From the NCBI RefSeq assembly GCF_001412575.1, contig NZ_CP011834.1, positions 1,612,001-1,676,000 on the forward strand: 64,000 nt of DNA, read 5' to 3'. Origin of the DNA: Limnohabitans sp. 103DPR2. GTDB lineage: Bacteria; Pseudomonadota; Gammaproteobacteria; Burkholderiales; Burkholderiaceae_C. The notes below the pieces were generated by a model that searched no databases, was not told where the DNA came from, and saw only the letters and a list, made by a program, of their open reading frames with translations. The translations under genes were made by a program, and so were the position numbers. Shown one piece after another: positions 36,768 to 45,837 of the stretch (the first letter of the stretch is position 1; each line of letters starts with the position of its first letter).

Positions 36768-39700
36768 TTAGGCTACAGCAGCCGCAAAACTTGTAAATAA
36801 ATCTCCTGGAAGTGCGCTGTCTAATTTCCAAGTAATAGCCATCGGCATTTCAGATTCATGCCGAACATACTTGGCAGCACCTAAAAAGTAGAAAGATCTT
36901 TCATCAGAGTTGATCCTAGAGAACAACATGATTTTTGATCCTTGCTTTGCATGGTTTTGATACCGCTTACCTGTGTTGCTTTCAGCCCTTGTGCCTGCTT
37001 GACTTTCCCAATGAATTAAGTCACGGCTAATTGCATAGTCGCGGTATCTAGTCGTTGGTGAAAAGTGACCACTGGTCTTGTCCAAGGTAAACACCATTAG
37101 GTCAGCTTTTGCTTCATTGGCCCAAAGCACGCCTTCACGCCATGTTGGTGTTCTGGCGTTATTGCCGACACCAAAAGCAGCCAGGATCTCAATTCGCGTA
37201 TACCTTGCATGAATTGAAAGTGGTACGTCTGAAAGCTGGTCTACAGTTTTTGCAAGATGCGAAACCCGTGTTGTCAGATATTCAAAAAGTGCACTCAATT
37301 CTTTTAAGACTTGCGGGTGTTGCCATAGTAACTCAATACATTCTTCAAGTGTGGCGTCTTTGCCCACAACTTGATCGACTAGGGAAGCGATGAGCATACG
37401 CAAATAGCGCTTGTCCTTGATGGATAAGTTTGCAATATCGGGGGCAGTGTTTGAATCTGCCAATAGCTTGTAGGTTGCAAGGCGATCCGGGTCGTCTACG
37501 TGTAGAAGTCTTCCAACTGCTCGAAGCAATGGTTCTTCATTAGGCCCTGGCTCTAGTGTGCTTAGGCCAGCGTCTCTTTGAAGTTCTGTCCAACTTTTGC
37601 TGCTGGTGTAAATATCTTCTAAATCTAAACCTGTTTCATTAAGGAACTCTGCAATTGAAACATCGGTATTGTTTACTGCCAAAATTCGCAATTCTTGAAC
37701 TTTAGCCATCCACCTATTGGGTACAGACTGCTTGATACTGTTCAACACGATTTCGCTAGCTACTCTGTCTAGCTCCATGTGGCAGCCAGCTGGCAAGTAG
37801 GGAAAGTTGTCTTTGATCTGTTGCTCTACTTGTTTTCGTGTGCCTCCCAGAAGGGCGCGCAGCTTCACGTCAAATCTAAAGTCTTGGTGCTGCCTGCCAA
37901 CAAAGTCTAAAACCGTGCAGACAGATTTGGTTTCATGTTTTCTGAGGCCACGCCCCAACTGTTGCAAGAAGAGAGTGGGGCTTTCTGTGGGGCGAAGCAT
38001 GAGGAGGGTGTCCACCGATGGCACATCAACGCCTTCGTTGAACAAATCAACTGAAAAGATCACGTTGACTTCTTTGTTGGCCAATTTTTGCAATGCAGAC
38101 TTGCGTTCTTCAGCGGGAGTGTCTGACCAGATGGCCAATGAATTGATGCCCACATCATTGAATCGTTGCGCCATAAATTGGGCGTGAACAATGCTGACGC
38201 AAAATCCTAACGCTCTAATTTGATGTACATCACCTATACGGTTGACCACTTCTTGAATGACTGTTTTAGCCCATGAGTCGTTGCCTGTGTAAACATTGGT
38301 CAAGGCTTCGATGTCGTATCCCGTACCGCGCTTAAAAGGTAACAGGGATAAATCTTGGCCGTCGTGAATGCCGAAATAAGCAAATGGCACCAATCGGTGC
38401 CTATCAATTGCATCCCACAGTCTTAGCTCTGCAGCTATGCGGCCATCGAAGTATTCAAAGATGGAAAGGTCGTCTGATCGCTCTGGTGTTGCGGTAAGGC
38501 CTAGTAGCTCAATGGGGGTTAGGTGGTTCAGAACTTTTCTGTATGAATTTGCGGCGGCATGGTGAAACTCATCGATGATGACAACATCAAAGTGATTGGG
38601 TTCTAAATTGTCTAAGCCTGCTGCATTCAGGCTTTGAATAGATGCGAAAACGTGTTCAAAGCGAGTGGGCCTATGGCCATCTACCCACATTTCGCCAAAC
38701 TGATGGTCTCGCATGGCGTGCCTAAAAGTGGCCATGGATTGATCCAGTATTTCTTTGCGGTGAGCTACAAAGAGCAAGCGTGCTCTTGGCAGCCTGGCTT
38801 TCAGTCTTGCGTAATCAATGGCCGCCATAACTGTCTTGCCGGTGCCTGTGGCCGATACCAAGAGGTTTCTGTGGTGGCCTTGCTGTCTGGCCAACTCTAT
38901 TTGCTCAAGAAGCCTTTCTTGAAAGGGCTCTGGCCTGATTTCAATGGGACTTAGAAATATTTGTGGACCGTTGTTTTCGATTCGCTGGGTACGCTCGTCA
39001 AACTGCTCTCGGTTGTAGCGCACAAAGTCGCCACTGTTCCAGTAGCTTTCAAAGACGGCGTCTACTTTGTTAACTACGTCTGGGTTTCTGGAGCCAGAGA
39101 ATCTGGCATTCCATTCCAAACCGACTACTTGGGCTGAATGAGTGAGGTTGGATGAGCCTATGAATGCGGTGGAGAAACCAGAGTTACGTTTGAATAGCCA
39201 AGCCTTGGCGTGAAGCCTGGTGTTGGATTCGTCGTAGGAGACTTTAATTTCTGCGCCTATGCTGGCAAGCATTTCTAGGGCGGCTGCTTCTGTGGAGCCG
39301 GTATATGTGGTGGTCAATACTCTGAGTGATCTGCCTGATTCGCAATGAAAGCGAAGGGCGTCCATCATGGGCCTGATGCCACTCTTTCTGATGAAGGCCA
39401 TGACCAAGTAGATGCGCTCGGCTGATGGAATTTCGCTGATGATTTGACTGCCGATGCGGGGTTCGCCATTGGCGTTGGTTAACAGGGTTGTATCGAGTAG
39501 GTCGATTAACGGTTCTGCAACTTGATCTGGTGTGCCGTCGGGATTCCTGCCATCGATGGCCTTCAGCATCCTTGGAGGGAGTGACAGCTTTTCTGTTAGT
39601 AGGTCGTTGGCTGGGGTGGAGTCGACCAGAAGTTGAATTAGTTTTTGAGTCAGTTCTCCGCCGACTTCAATTCGTTTGTCCTTGCTGAGGGATGCAATGG

Positions 39701-39869
39701 CAGTTTGAATGACCTTTGCCAAGTGCATGGCCAGTCGGTCGGGGGCTTCTTCTACGTGCAAGTCTGAATGGCGCGCTGTGAGGCGGGCGTCTAGTTCTTG
39801 CAATTGCTGAACTAGAGATTCTGTTAGCAATGACTGATAAAGGCCACGGTCAATTTCATTCATTTGCAC
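36768..39869 (-). CDS. PLD-nuclease / SF2 helicase / DUF3427 protein
   Basis: A 1033-residue multidomain protein. A phospholipase D-type nuclease motif lies at about 219-242 (RLHAKAWLF with H220 and K222, then IGSSNLT). The superfamily 2 helicase has Walker A VSATGTGKTVM (339-346), DEFHHA (433), LGLTATPERSD, and motif VI LQQLGRGLRKHETK. The C-terminal region from about 870 (ARYTRIEILAAFGVGNNART) matches DUF3427, which is often attached to such helicases. Combination of nuclease, motor and a sensor-like tail is typical of phage-defence effectors. It converges on the nuclease gene and lies next to the methyltransferase-HNH gene. Confidence 0.85.
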   Translation of the reverse strand: MQMNEIDRGLYQSLLTESLVQQLQELDARLTARHSDLHVEEAPDRLAMHLAKVIQTAIASLSKDKRIEVGGELTQKLIQLLVDSTPANDLLTEKLSLPPRMLKAIDGRNPDGTPDQVAEPLIDLLDTTLLTNANGEPRIGSQIISEIPSAERIYLVMAFIRKSGIRPMMDALRFHCESGRSLRVLTTTYTGSTEAAALEMLASIGAEIKVSYDESNTRLHAKAWLFKRNSGFSTAFIGSSNLTHSAQVVGLEWNARFSGSRNPDVVNKVDAVFESYWNSGDFVRYNREQFDERTQRIENNGPQIFLSPIEIRPEPFQERLLEQIELARQQGHHRNLLVSATGTGKTVMAAIDYARLKARLPRARLLFVAHRKEILDQSMATFRHAMRDHQFGEMWVDGHRPTRFEHVFASIQSLNAAGLDNLEPNHFDVVIIDEFHHAAANSYRKVLNHLTPIELLGLTATPERSDDLSIFEYFDGRIAAELRLWDAIDRHRLVPFAYFGIHDGQDLSLLPFKRGTGYDIEALTNVYTGNDSWAKTVIQEVVNRIGDVHQIRALGFCVSIVHAQFMAQRFNDVGINSLAIWSDTPAEERKSALQKLANKEVNVIFSVDLFNEGVDVPSVDTLLMLRPTESPTLFLQQLGRGLRKHETKSVCTVLDFVGRQHQDFRFDVKLRALLGGTRKQVEQQIKDNFPYLPAGCHMELDRVASEIVLNSIKQSVPNRWMAKVQELRILAVNNTDVSIAEFLNETGLDLEDIYTSSKSWTELQRDAGLSTLEPGPNEEPLLRAVGRLLHVDDPDRLATYKLLADSNTAPDIANLSIKDKRYLRMLIASLVDQVVGKDATLEECIELLWQHPQVLKELSALFEYLTTRVSHLAKTVDQLSDVPLSIHARYTRIEILAAFGVGNNARTPTWREGVLWANEAKADLMVFTLDKTSGHFSPTTRYRDYAISRDLIHWESQAGTRAESNTGKRYQNHAKQGSKIMLFSRINSDERSFYFLGAAKYVRHESEMPMAITWKLDSALPGDLFTSFAAAVA

Positions 39870-39907
39870 AGTCTATTTCAGTTTGACTGGGGTTTCAAAG
39901 GTTTTGG

Positions 39908-39930
39908 TAGGCTCATTTTTAGTGAGCCTA
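39908..39930. repeat. small inverted repeat upstream of the helicase gene
   Basis: TAGGCTCA and TGAGCCTA are separated by 7 bp (TTTTTAG). It lies 38 bp before the helicase start, in the 197-bp gap that divides it from the divergent DUF2779 gene, and may be an operator. No other feature was found in this gap. Confidence 0.35.
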
Positions 39931-40066
39931 GTGCGCCTTTCATTGAGTTACTTGTTGGGTTGGTTTACTGGTGAATTCTTTGTTGCAGTCGTATAGTTGT
40001 CTCAGTGTTCAGGAATAGTCTTAGGACTAATCGTTTGACTATGTCTTACTTAAGGCTTTATTCGAT

Positions 40067-42104
40067 ATGCGCCCCCCAAGGTACCTAACCAAATCCCGTT
40101 TCAAACTAGCCGCAGAGTGCCCCACCAAGCTCTTCTACACCGGCAAGCCGCATCTCTACCGAAACCTCAAGCAAGAAGACAGCTTCCTGGCCATGCTGGC
40201 CGATGGGGGCTACCAGGTGGGCGAGTTGGCCAAGTGTTTCTATCCCGCTGGCATTGAAATTTCTTTCCTCAACAGCGCAGAAGCCGAAGCGCAAACCCAA
40301 GCCTTGTTAAAGCAAGACCAAGTGGTGTTGTTTGAGCCTGCCATTCGCTTCAACGACTATTTGGTGCGCGTCGACATTTTGGTCAAAGACGGCAATCACT
40401 TTCAACTCATTGAGGTCAAGGCCAAGTCTTACAACTCAAGCGCCCCAGAAATTGTGGGTGCCCGTGGCGACTTGCTGTCCGATATGCGCCCCTACATTGA
40501 AGACGTGGCCTTTCAAGCGTTTGTGCTGCGGTCTTTTTGGCCTCAGGCCACGGTCAAGTGTTTTTTGATGATGCCCGACAAGTCGGTGCGGGCGCCTGTG
40601 AGTGGCTTGAATCAGTTGTTCAAGATAGAGCGTGCCAATGGACGCTCTAAGGTAAGGGCCAGTGCGCAGGCGCAGCAAGCGGTGCAAGCCTTTCAAGATG
40701 TAGGCGTCAAAGCTTTGCTGGCCTTGGTGCCGGTGGACGAGTATGTGCACAGGGTGATGCAAGACGGGGTGAAGAGCCTAGGCGTGAAGGAGCCGCTGCC
40801 CGATTTGGCGGCCAGGTGGGCTGCGGCCTACAAGGCGGACCAGAAGATCGAGCCCAGTCCGGGCAGTCAGTGTGGCAAGTGTGAATTTAAAACCCGCCCG
40901 GGCGATACGCTGCAAAGTGGCTTCTATGAATGTTGGGGTAAGAAGTATGGTTTGTCGCCTTCGCAAATTGACGAGGGCACGGTGTTGGACATTTATTATT
41001 TGAATGCCTCGGTCAAGGACAGGTTGATTCGTGATGCGCGGGTTCGCTTGCGTCCTGAAGTGGTGGGCACGGATGCCATCAAGGTGAAGGACGAGGGCCC
41101 GCACCTCAGTCTGTCGGAGCGGCAGTGGATGCAAGTGAACGGCATTCCCGCTGCAGAGAACCTGGGCGGCATTTGGTTGGCCGATGGGGTGATTCGGGAG
41201 GCGATGCGCACTTGGCAGTATCCGTATCACTTCATCGATTTTGAAACCAGCACGGTGGCCATTCCGTTTCATGCGGGCATGCGGCCTTATGAGGCGGTGG
41301 CGTTTCAGTTTTCTCACCACGTGATGCAGGCCGATGGTTCTTTGGCGCATGTGGGAGAGTTTTTGTTAACCGATCCGGTGGTGTTTCCCAACTTTGAGTT
41401 TGCGCGGGCGCTTAAGGCGGAGTTAGAGGGGGATGGGGGGTACGGTGTTCATGTGGAGCCCGCATGAGAATACGATTTTGAACAAGATTGTGGATCAGTT
41501 GAAGGTGGTGGTGGAGGGGGGGAGTTATGGGGTGGCTGGATTGCCTGCGCCGGCGGATGCTGCTGAGTTGATTGAGTTTTTGTCGTCGCTTGTGCAGGAC
41601 GGCAGTCGGGCTATGGTGGATTTGTGTGCGCTGAGTAAGAAGGCGTATTTTGCGGAAGGCATTAAGGGCAGCAGTTCGATTAAGAAGGTGTTGCCTTCTT
41701 TGATGAAGCGGTCTGAGGTGTTGAAGGGTTTGTATAGCGGGAAGGTTTATGGGAGTGCGGTGGCGGGTGCTTTGCCTGCGCCTATGTTCAGCAAGAACTT
41801 CAAAGACTTTGCGTGGTGGGTGCCCGAGGCTTCTAACCCGTCAGTGCCTGTAGAGCCTTATGAGTTGCTGCGCAGGTATGGCGCCGATTTGTTGGGCGAA
41901 GAGGTAAGGGCAGGCGAGGACCCCGATGAGTTGGCCATTACCGAAGGCGGTGCGGCCGCCACGGCTTATGCCAGGTTGCAGTTTGAAGATGTGGATGCGG
42001 CAACGCGTTTAAAAATTCGAGAGGCCCTTCTGCGTTATTGCGAGCTAGACACCCTGGCCATGGTGATGATTGTGCAGGGGTGGCGGGGGCTTATTCAGCC
42101 GTAA
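40067..42104 (+). pseudogene. DUF2779 nuclease (Cas4/RecB-like + DEDD exonuclease), frameshifted
   Basis: Two overlapping frames (40067-41467 and 41433-42104) encode one protein. The first part has a Cas4-like layout: a single early cysteine (LAAECPTKLFYTGKPHL), D and E-x-K residues in VRVDILVKDGNHFQLIEVKA, and a later cysteine cluster CGKCEFKT...GFYECWGKKY that would hold an Fe-S cluster. Then comes the DUF2779 signature HFIDFETSTVAIPFHAGMRP. The second part carries the remaining exonuclease motifs, ending RYCELDTLAMVMIVQGW. The join lies at a run of six G (41435-41440); five G would restore one frame of about 678 residues. It is either a recent mutation, a phase-variable tract or a sequence error. 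Confidence 0.8.
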
Positions 42105-43068
42105 TTTTTTTCTCACGCACCAGCTTGCCCCATTTCTCTGATTCCTTCTGCATGAAGCTGGTCAGTTCAGCCCTTGTAGATGGCGCACCAGAGAGTCCTA
42201 GTTTGGTCAGTGCGTCCTTGGTGCTTTGATCGTTGAGCACTTTGACGATTTCAGCATTCCATTTGTCCAGTATGGGTGAGGGCACTTTGGCAGAAGCCAA
42301 GAAGGCATACCAGTTCAGGGCTTCAAAGCCAGGGTAGCCAGACTCGGCCACGGTGGGCACATTAGACAGATAGCTTGGACGTGTGAGGCCCGTGGTTGCA
42401 ATGGCGATTAACTTGCCAGACTCAACGTGGGGAATGGAGGTGGGCGGTGCCGAAAAATAACCTGTGAAACGATTGGCCAAAAGATCTTGCATGGCCGGTG
42501 CGCCGCCCTTGTAGGGGACATGCAGCATGTCTGTGTTGGTGCGAATGGCAAACAACTCGCCTGTGAGGTGAGAGGCAGATCCAGCGCCAGTAGAGGCGAA
42601 GGACACGGTGTCTGGCGCTTTTTTGGCGAGGGCCACAAAGTCAGCCAAATTTTTAATGCCAGACTCTTTGTTGACCACCAACATGTTGGGGAAGTTCACG
42701 CCGCCAGAGATGGCCGCTAGATCTTTGAAGGGTTCATAGCCGACTTTCATCATGTGAGGCGCAATGGCCATGGGGCCAATGGAGCCTAGCAAAATGACGG
42801 AGCCATCTGCCACCCCGTTGGCCACTTGCTGGTGAACGATGTTGCCGCCAGCACCCGCTTTGTTTTCCACCACCACGTTTTGACCGATGTTTTCTGTGAG
42901 CTTTTTGGCAATTAATCGGGCTGCGGCATCGGCTGCGCCACCGGGTGCAAAACCAACATACAAAGTGACTGGGCGCTTTGGCGGAAAATCTTGCGCACTG
43001 GCCAAGCTAGGCAGTAACAGGGCAGAAGTGGCCAAGGCGATAGCGCTGAGTAAGTGGCGTTTGTTCAT
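42091..43068 (-). CDS. Bug-family tripartite tricarboxylate receptor
   Basis: A 325-residue periplasmic binding protein. A Sec signal peptide (LLSAIALATSALLLPSLASA) is followed by the family loop LYVGFAPGGAADAAARLI and the VVENKAGAGGNIVHQ motif. It overlaps the 3' end of the DUF2779 gene by 14 bp on the opposite strand. No membrane partners are near, and its ligand is unknown. Confidence 0.9.
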   Translation of the reverse strand: MNKRHLLSAIALATSALLLPSLASAQDFPPKRPVTLYVGFAPGGAADAAARLIAKKLTENIGQNVVVENKAGAGGNIVHQQVANGVADGSVILLGSIGPMAIAPHMMKVGYEPFKDLAAISGGVNFPNMLVVNKESGIKNLADFVALAKKAPDTVSFASTGAGSASHLTGELFAIRTNTDMLHVPYKGGAPAMQDLLANRFTGYFSAPPTSIPHVESGKLIAIATTGLTRPSYLSNVPTVAESGYPGFEALNWYAFLASAKVPSPILDKWNAEIVKVLNDQSTKDALTKLGLSGAPSTRAELTSFMQKESEKWGKLVREKKITAE

Positions 43069-43284
43069 GGGTGTACCGTCAACAGGGTTTTTGTTTGAGC
43101 TTGCATGGCAGGCTGTGAGCTTGCACTCAGTTTAACTTGACATGTTAGGGGCTACAAGTTTGAAATTTGCAAGGCATGTGGGCGTTGAGCCCTTAATTGA
43201 AGCAAATTATTTTGGGTGGCTCATTTGGTGAGCTTTTGGTGAGCCATAGTCGTGGCATCAAAAGTTTTTTCTAAGGAGCACACC

Positions 43285-43521
43285 ATGTCTATTTGGCAAA
43301 TTTTGGGTAGTTTTGCAGTTTCTGACTCTGGCGACACCGTTCACAAAATTTCTGACAGCCTCAGCGTTTCAACCAACGGCACGTCATACACCACCATGGG
43401 TTTGACCACGGTGGGGTCTGATGGTTCTGTGTTTATTCAGCAGGGGTGCTTTAGCTCAGACGGCAGCACGCGCATGGGGTCTGTGGCTACTGGGCTGGGC
43501 GCGGTGTTTGGGCGGGATTAA
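43285..43521 (+). CDS. small Ser/Gly-rich conserved protein (78 aa)
   Basis: A 78-residue protein with a good AAGGAG ribosome-binding site 6 bp before the ATG at 43285. It shows imperfect internal repeats around SDSGDTVHKISDSLSV, TVGSDGSVFIQQG and FSSDGSTRMGSV, suggesting a short beta-strand repeat. It has no signal peptide or membrane segment. I do not recognise a function. Its stop is 3 bp before a full palindromic element. Confidence 0.6.
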   Translation: MSIWQILGSFAVSDSGDTVHKISDSLSVSTNGTSYTTMGLTTVGSDGSVFIQQGCFSSDGSTRMGSVATGLGAVFGRD

Positions 43522-43524
43522 CTG

Positions 43525-43675
43525 AATAAATGGGGTCAGATCAACATTAATTTTGTCAATCAGTGAGGGCAGAGCCTCAGGGGGCTGAACGATTTCTGGT
43601 AATCCAGTATGAGGAAGCCCCCTGAGGCTCTGCCCTCAATGATTAGAAATTAATGTTGATCTGACCCCATTTATT
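43525..43675. repeat. full palindromic element, copy A (151 bp)
   Basis: Outer arms AATAAATGGGGTCAGATC... (from 43525) and the complementary ...GATCTGACCCCATTTATT (to 43675) enclose inner arms GTGAGGGCAGAGCCTCAGGG and its near-exact complement. The apex is the conserved CTGAACGATTTCTGG-TAAT-CCAGTATGAGGAAG (no single run longer than shown in parts). It lies between the stop of the small gene and the stop of the WYL regulator gene. Confidence 0.92.
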
Positions 43676-43678
43676 TCT

Positions 43679-44641
43679 TCAGGCGTACTGCTTCTGCATT
43701 TTCTGCAAAGCGTCTTTCATTTGTTTCACCAAGGGTGCAGGGCCAAGCACCTTCACGTCGGGGCCCATGCGCAGAATGTCGCCTATCAACTCGCGTTCAT
43801 CAGAGTAGGGCACCTGGAGCGTGTAGCTGCCATCTTTGTGCAACGTGCCTTTTTGGTCGGGATGCCACTCTTCATGTTGCACCCAACGCGCACGTTCAGG
43901 CGTGAACTTCAACTCAGCCCACGCATTGGCCTGGCCACCAAAAATACCGTAGCCGCTTTGCATCGTCTTCAGCAACTGCTCACGATCAATGTCCTTCGCA
44001 TCATGCTCCAGCAACAAGCAATGCTCAATGGCATCAATCGAAAAACTTCTCACACCGCCACGCAAATGACACCAAGCATCCACGTACCAGTTGTCGCGGT
44101 AATGAATCAATTGCTGCGGCGAAATGATGCGCTTCACAGACTCACCCGATTGCCTGTTGAGGTGAACAATCTCCACTTGCTTTCGATCGACAGTAGCCTT
44201 GGCCACCAACTCAAAAGACTTCAATGGCATGCGACGTTTGCCTGCGTGTACCACACGAATTCTTTGTGACAAAACATTGGCATCTGCGCCTTGCGTTTCC
44301 AAAATTTTGTTCAGGCGCGTTTGCAAAGGTTTGAGTTTCGGGCCCAACAGTCCAGGCTCGAGTTGCCCAATCATGGTTTGAATGGTCATGAGGGCCAGCG
44401 CTTCTTCTTGGCTAAACCACAGGCCAGGAAGTTGTTGAAATGCGTCGGGGTTTTCTAATCGGTAGCCGCCCAAATCGCGGTCGTACAAGATGGGTGTGTT
44501 TAAACGATCGCGCAGCATGGCCAGGTCGCGTTTAAACGTGGCTGGAGAGATCTCCAACTTCTTCAAGAACTCCATCTTGGGCACAGCCTTGCGGCCAGAG
44601 AACAAGGTTTGGTAGGCGTAGTAGCGGTCTATTTCTGCCAT
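43679..44641 (-). CDS. WYL-domain transcriptional regulator (YafY/PafC type)
   Basis: A 320-residue regulator. An N-terminal HTH (FLKKLEISPATFKRDLAMLR) precedes the WYL domain, with PQQLIHYRDNWYVDAWCHLR and GVRSFSIDAIEHCLLL as the ligand- or nucleic-acid-sensing motif. A C-terminal WCX extension follows (PYSDERELIGDILRMGPDVK). WYL proteins often regulate DNA-damage or phage-defence genes, and this one lies 1.6 kb from the defence cluster; that link is only suggestive. Its stop lies 4 bp from the end of palindromic element A. Confidence 0.88.
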   Translation of the reverse strand: MAEIDRYYAYQTLFSGRKAVPKMEFLKKLEISPATFKRDLAMLRDRLNTPILYDRDLGGYRLENPDAFQQLPGLWFSQEEALALMTIQTMIGQLEPGLLGPKLKPLQTRLNKILETQGADANVLSQRIRVVHAGKRRMPLKSFELVAKATVDRKQVEIVHLNRQSGESVKRIISPQQLIHYRDNWYVDAWCHLRGGVRSFSIDAIEHCLLLEHDAKDIDREQLLKTMQSGYGIFGGQANAWAELKFTPERARWVQHEEWHPDQKGTLHKDGSYTLQVPYSDERELIGDILRMGPDVKVLGPAPLVKQMKDALQKMQKQYA

Positions 44642-44643
44642 GG

Positions 44644-44880
44644 TTAGTCTTTGTTAATAGTTTTTGTAATTTGTGTCAGTTTAAGAGCAATTTTTTCTCT
44701 TCGACTGAGTCTTTTGGGTTCTGGTGAACTGCCGTAATCCAGTTGGATGTTCAAAGCCTGGAACTCGTTGGGTTTATACGAGGGTTGCTGTTTAAACACA
44801 GGCGGCAGCTGGGCCAGTTGCGTGTAAACGCCCCCAAGGGGCAGCCAGAGCGAGGCAGAAAGCAGGAAGGGCAAAAACAT
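44644..44880 (-). CDS. small putative exported protein (78 aa)
   Basis: A 78-residue frame with a hydrophobic N-terminus (MFLPFLLSASLWLPLGGVYT) that could be a signal peptide, followed by a basic end (RLSRREKIALKLTQ). Its stop is 2 bp before the start of the WYL regulator gene, so both could share a transcript. No ribosome-binding site is evident and I do not recognise the family. It may not be a real gene. Confidence 0.4.
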   Translation of the reverse strand: MFLPFLLSASLWLPLGGVYTQLAQLPPVFKQQPSYKPNEFQALNIQLDYGSSPEPKRLSRREKIALKLTQITKTINKD

Positions 44881-44970
44881 CTTGTGTGGCGTTGGTTCAG
44901 TCAGAAAACCATACTTTGAGCCACCAGAGGCTCAGCCCTTGAGCCTGCTGGGCTGATCGTTTGTACAGGG

Positions 44971-45000
44971 AATTTAATTGGGGTCAGATCAACATTAATT
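44971..45000 (+). repeat. solo arm of the palindromic repeat family
   Basis: AATTTAATTGGGGTCAGATC continuing AACATTAATT is identical to the left arm of the full element at 47340. No partner arm or core follows. It lies 117 bp before hicA. Confidence 0.88.
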
Positions 45001-45095
45001 TGTTGTGCAAGTGAATGTCTCCCTATGAGTCCTTTGTCTCCTTCAAAGTCAAAGCACTAAGAGCGTGGAGACTCATCAATTGAATTTAACTTTGA

Positions 45096-45109
45096 TATCA
45101 TAAGTGATA
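45096..45109. promoter_or_regulatory. candidate hicAB operator
   Basis: The dyad TATCA-TAAG-TGATA lies 8 bp before the hicA start, in the likely promoter region. HicB antitoxins bind such sites to autoregulate. Confidence 0.4.
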
Positions 45110-45116
45110 CTATTCT

Positions 45117-45371
45117 ATGAGTAGTATTTTGAAGCTGCTAACGCAAATGAGCGACCAACCAGCCAATGTGAGGTTCATAGATTTACAAAAGGTCTGTGTT
45201 CATTATTTTGGAAAGCCAAGACTGGCATCAGGGAGTCATGTGGTTTTCAAAATGCCTTGGCTGGGTGATCCAAGAATCAATATTCAAAATTTTCAAGGTA
45301 AAGCCAAGCCATACCAAGTCAGGCAAGTTTTGAGTGCCATCGATAAATTGTTAAAACAGAATGAAAACTGA
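45117..45371 (+). CDS. hicA: HicA-type toxin (mRNA interferase)
   Basis: An 84-residue protein of the HicA double-stranded-RNA-binding fold, which cleaves mRNA. It shows the family layout RFIDLQKVCVHYFGKPRLAS, the catalytic histidine in SGSHVVFKMPW, then NIQNFQGKAKPYQVRQVLSA. Its 3' end overlaps the antitoxin gene by 11 bp. It is the longer HicA form seen in many proteobacterial chromosomes. Confidence 0.87.
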   Translation: MSSILKLLTQMSDQPANVRFIDLQKVCVHYFGKPRLASGSHVVFKMPWLGDPRINIQNFQGKAKPYQVRQVLSAIDKLLKQNEN

Positions 45372-45687
45372 TCGATATACCTACCGCGTGACATGGTCCT
45401 CTTCTGATCAGGCGCACGTTGGCCTGTGCGCCGAATTTCCCTCACTGTCTTGGATTGCAACCTCGCCTGAGAAAGCGCTCAAAGGAATTCGTAAAGTAGT
45501 TGATGAAGTAGTCGTTGAAATGCTGAAGGCCAATGAAACTATTCCTGAAGCTCTTTCAGAGAAGACCTTCAGTGGTAAGTTTGTGGTTCGTGTTCCAGCC
45601 GACGTTCATCGCTTGCTGGCCATGCAAGCCGCAGAGCAGGGCGTGAGCATGAACCGATTGGTTTCCGCTAAGTTGGCAACAATTTAA
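45361..45687 (+). CDS. hicB: HicB-type antitoxin
   Basis: A 108-residue antitoxin. A partial RNase H-like fold (YTYRVTWSSSDQAHVGLCAE ... EFPSLSWIA) neutralises HicA, and a C-terminal ribbon-helix-helix (FVVRVPADVHRLLAMQAAEQ then GVSMNRLVSAKLA) binds DNA. It overlaps hicA by 11 bp. The stop codon TAA lies inside the left arm of palindromic element B. Confidence 0.88.
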   Translation: MKTDRYTYRVTWSSSDQAHVGLCAEFPSLSWIATSPEKALKGIRKVVDEVVVEMLKANETIPEALSEKTFSGKFVVRVPADVHRLLAMQAAEQGVSMNRLVSAKLATI

Positions 45688-45837
45688 TCGGGGTCAGATC
45701 AACATTAATTCCCAATCAGTGAGGGCTTAGCCTGAGGGGGGCTGAACGATTTCTGGTACCCCAGTATGAGGAAGCCCCCCTCAGGCTAAGCCCTCACTGA
45801 TTGACCAAATTAATGTTGATCTGACCCCGATTAAATT
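45681..45837. repeat. full palindromic element, copy B (157 bp)
   Basis: The outer arm AATTTAATCGGGGTCAGATC begins at 45681 and pairs with ...GATCTGACCCCGATTAAATT ending at 45837. The inner arm CAGTGAGGGCTTAGCCTGAG pairs with CTCAGGCTAAGCCCTCACTG. The element contains the hicB stop codon at its left end and touches the stop of the SprT-like gene at its right end, so it fills the gap between two converging genes exactly. Confidence 0.93.

Noticed and set aside
36768..39869. DISARM or BREX core helicase
   Set aside because: The protein has PLD, SF2 and DUF3427 parts, but the neighbouring genes expected for DISARM (drmA/drmB) or BREX (pglZ, brxC) are missing.
41435..41440. Programmed ribosomal frameshift in the DUF2779 gene
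   Set aside because: There is no slippery heptamer with a downstream pseudoknot that I can see; a simple G insertion explains the break.
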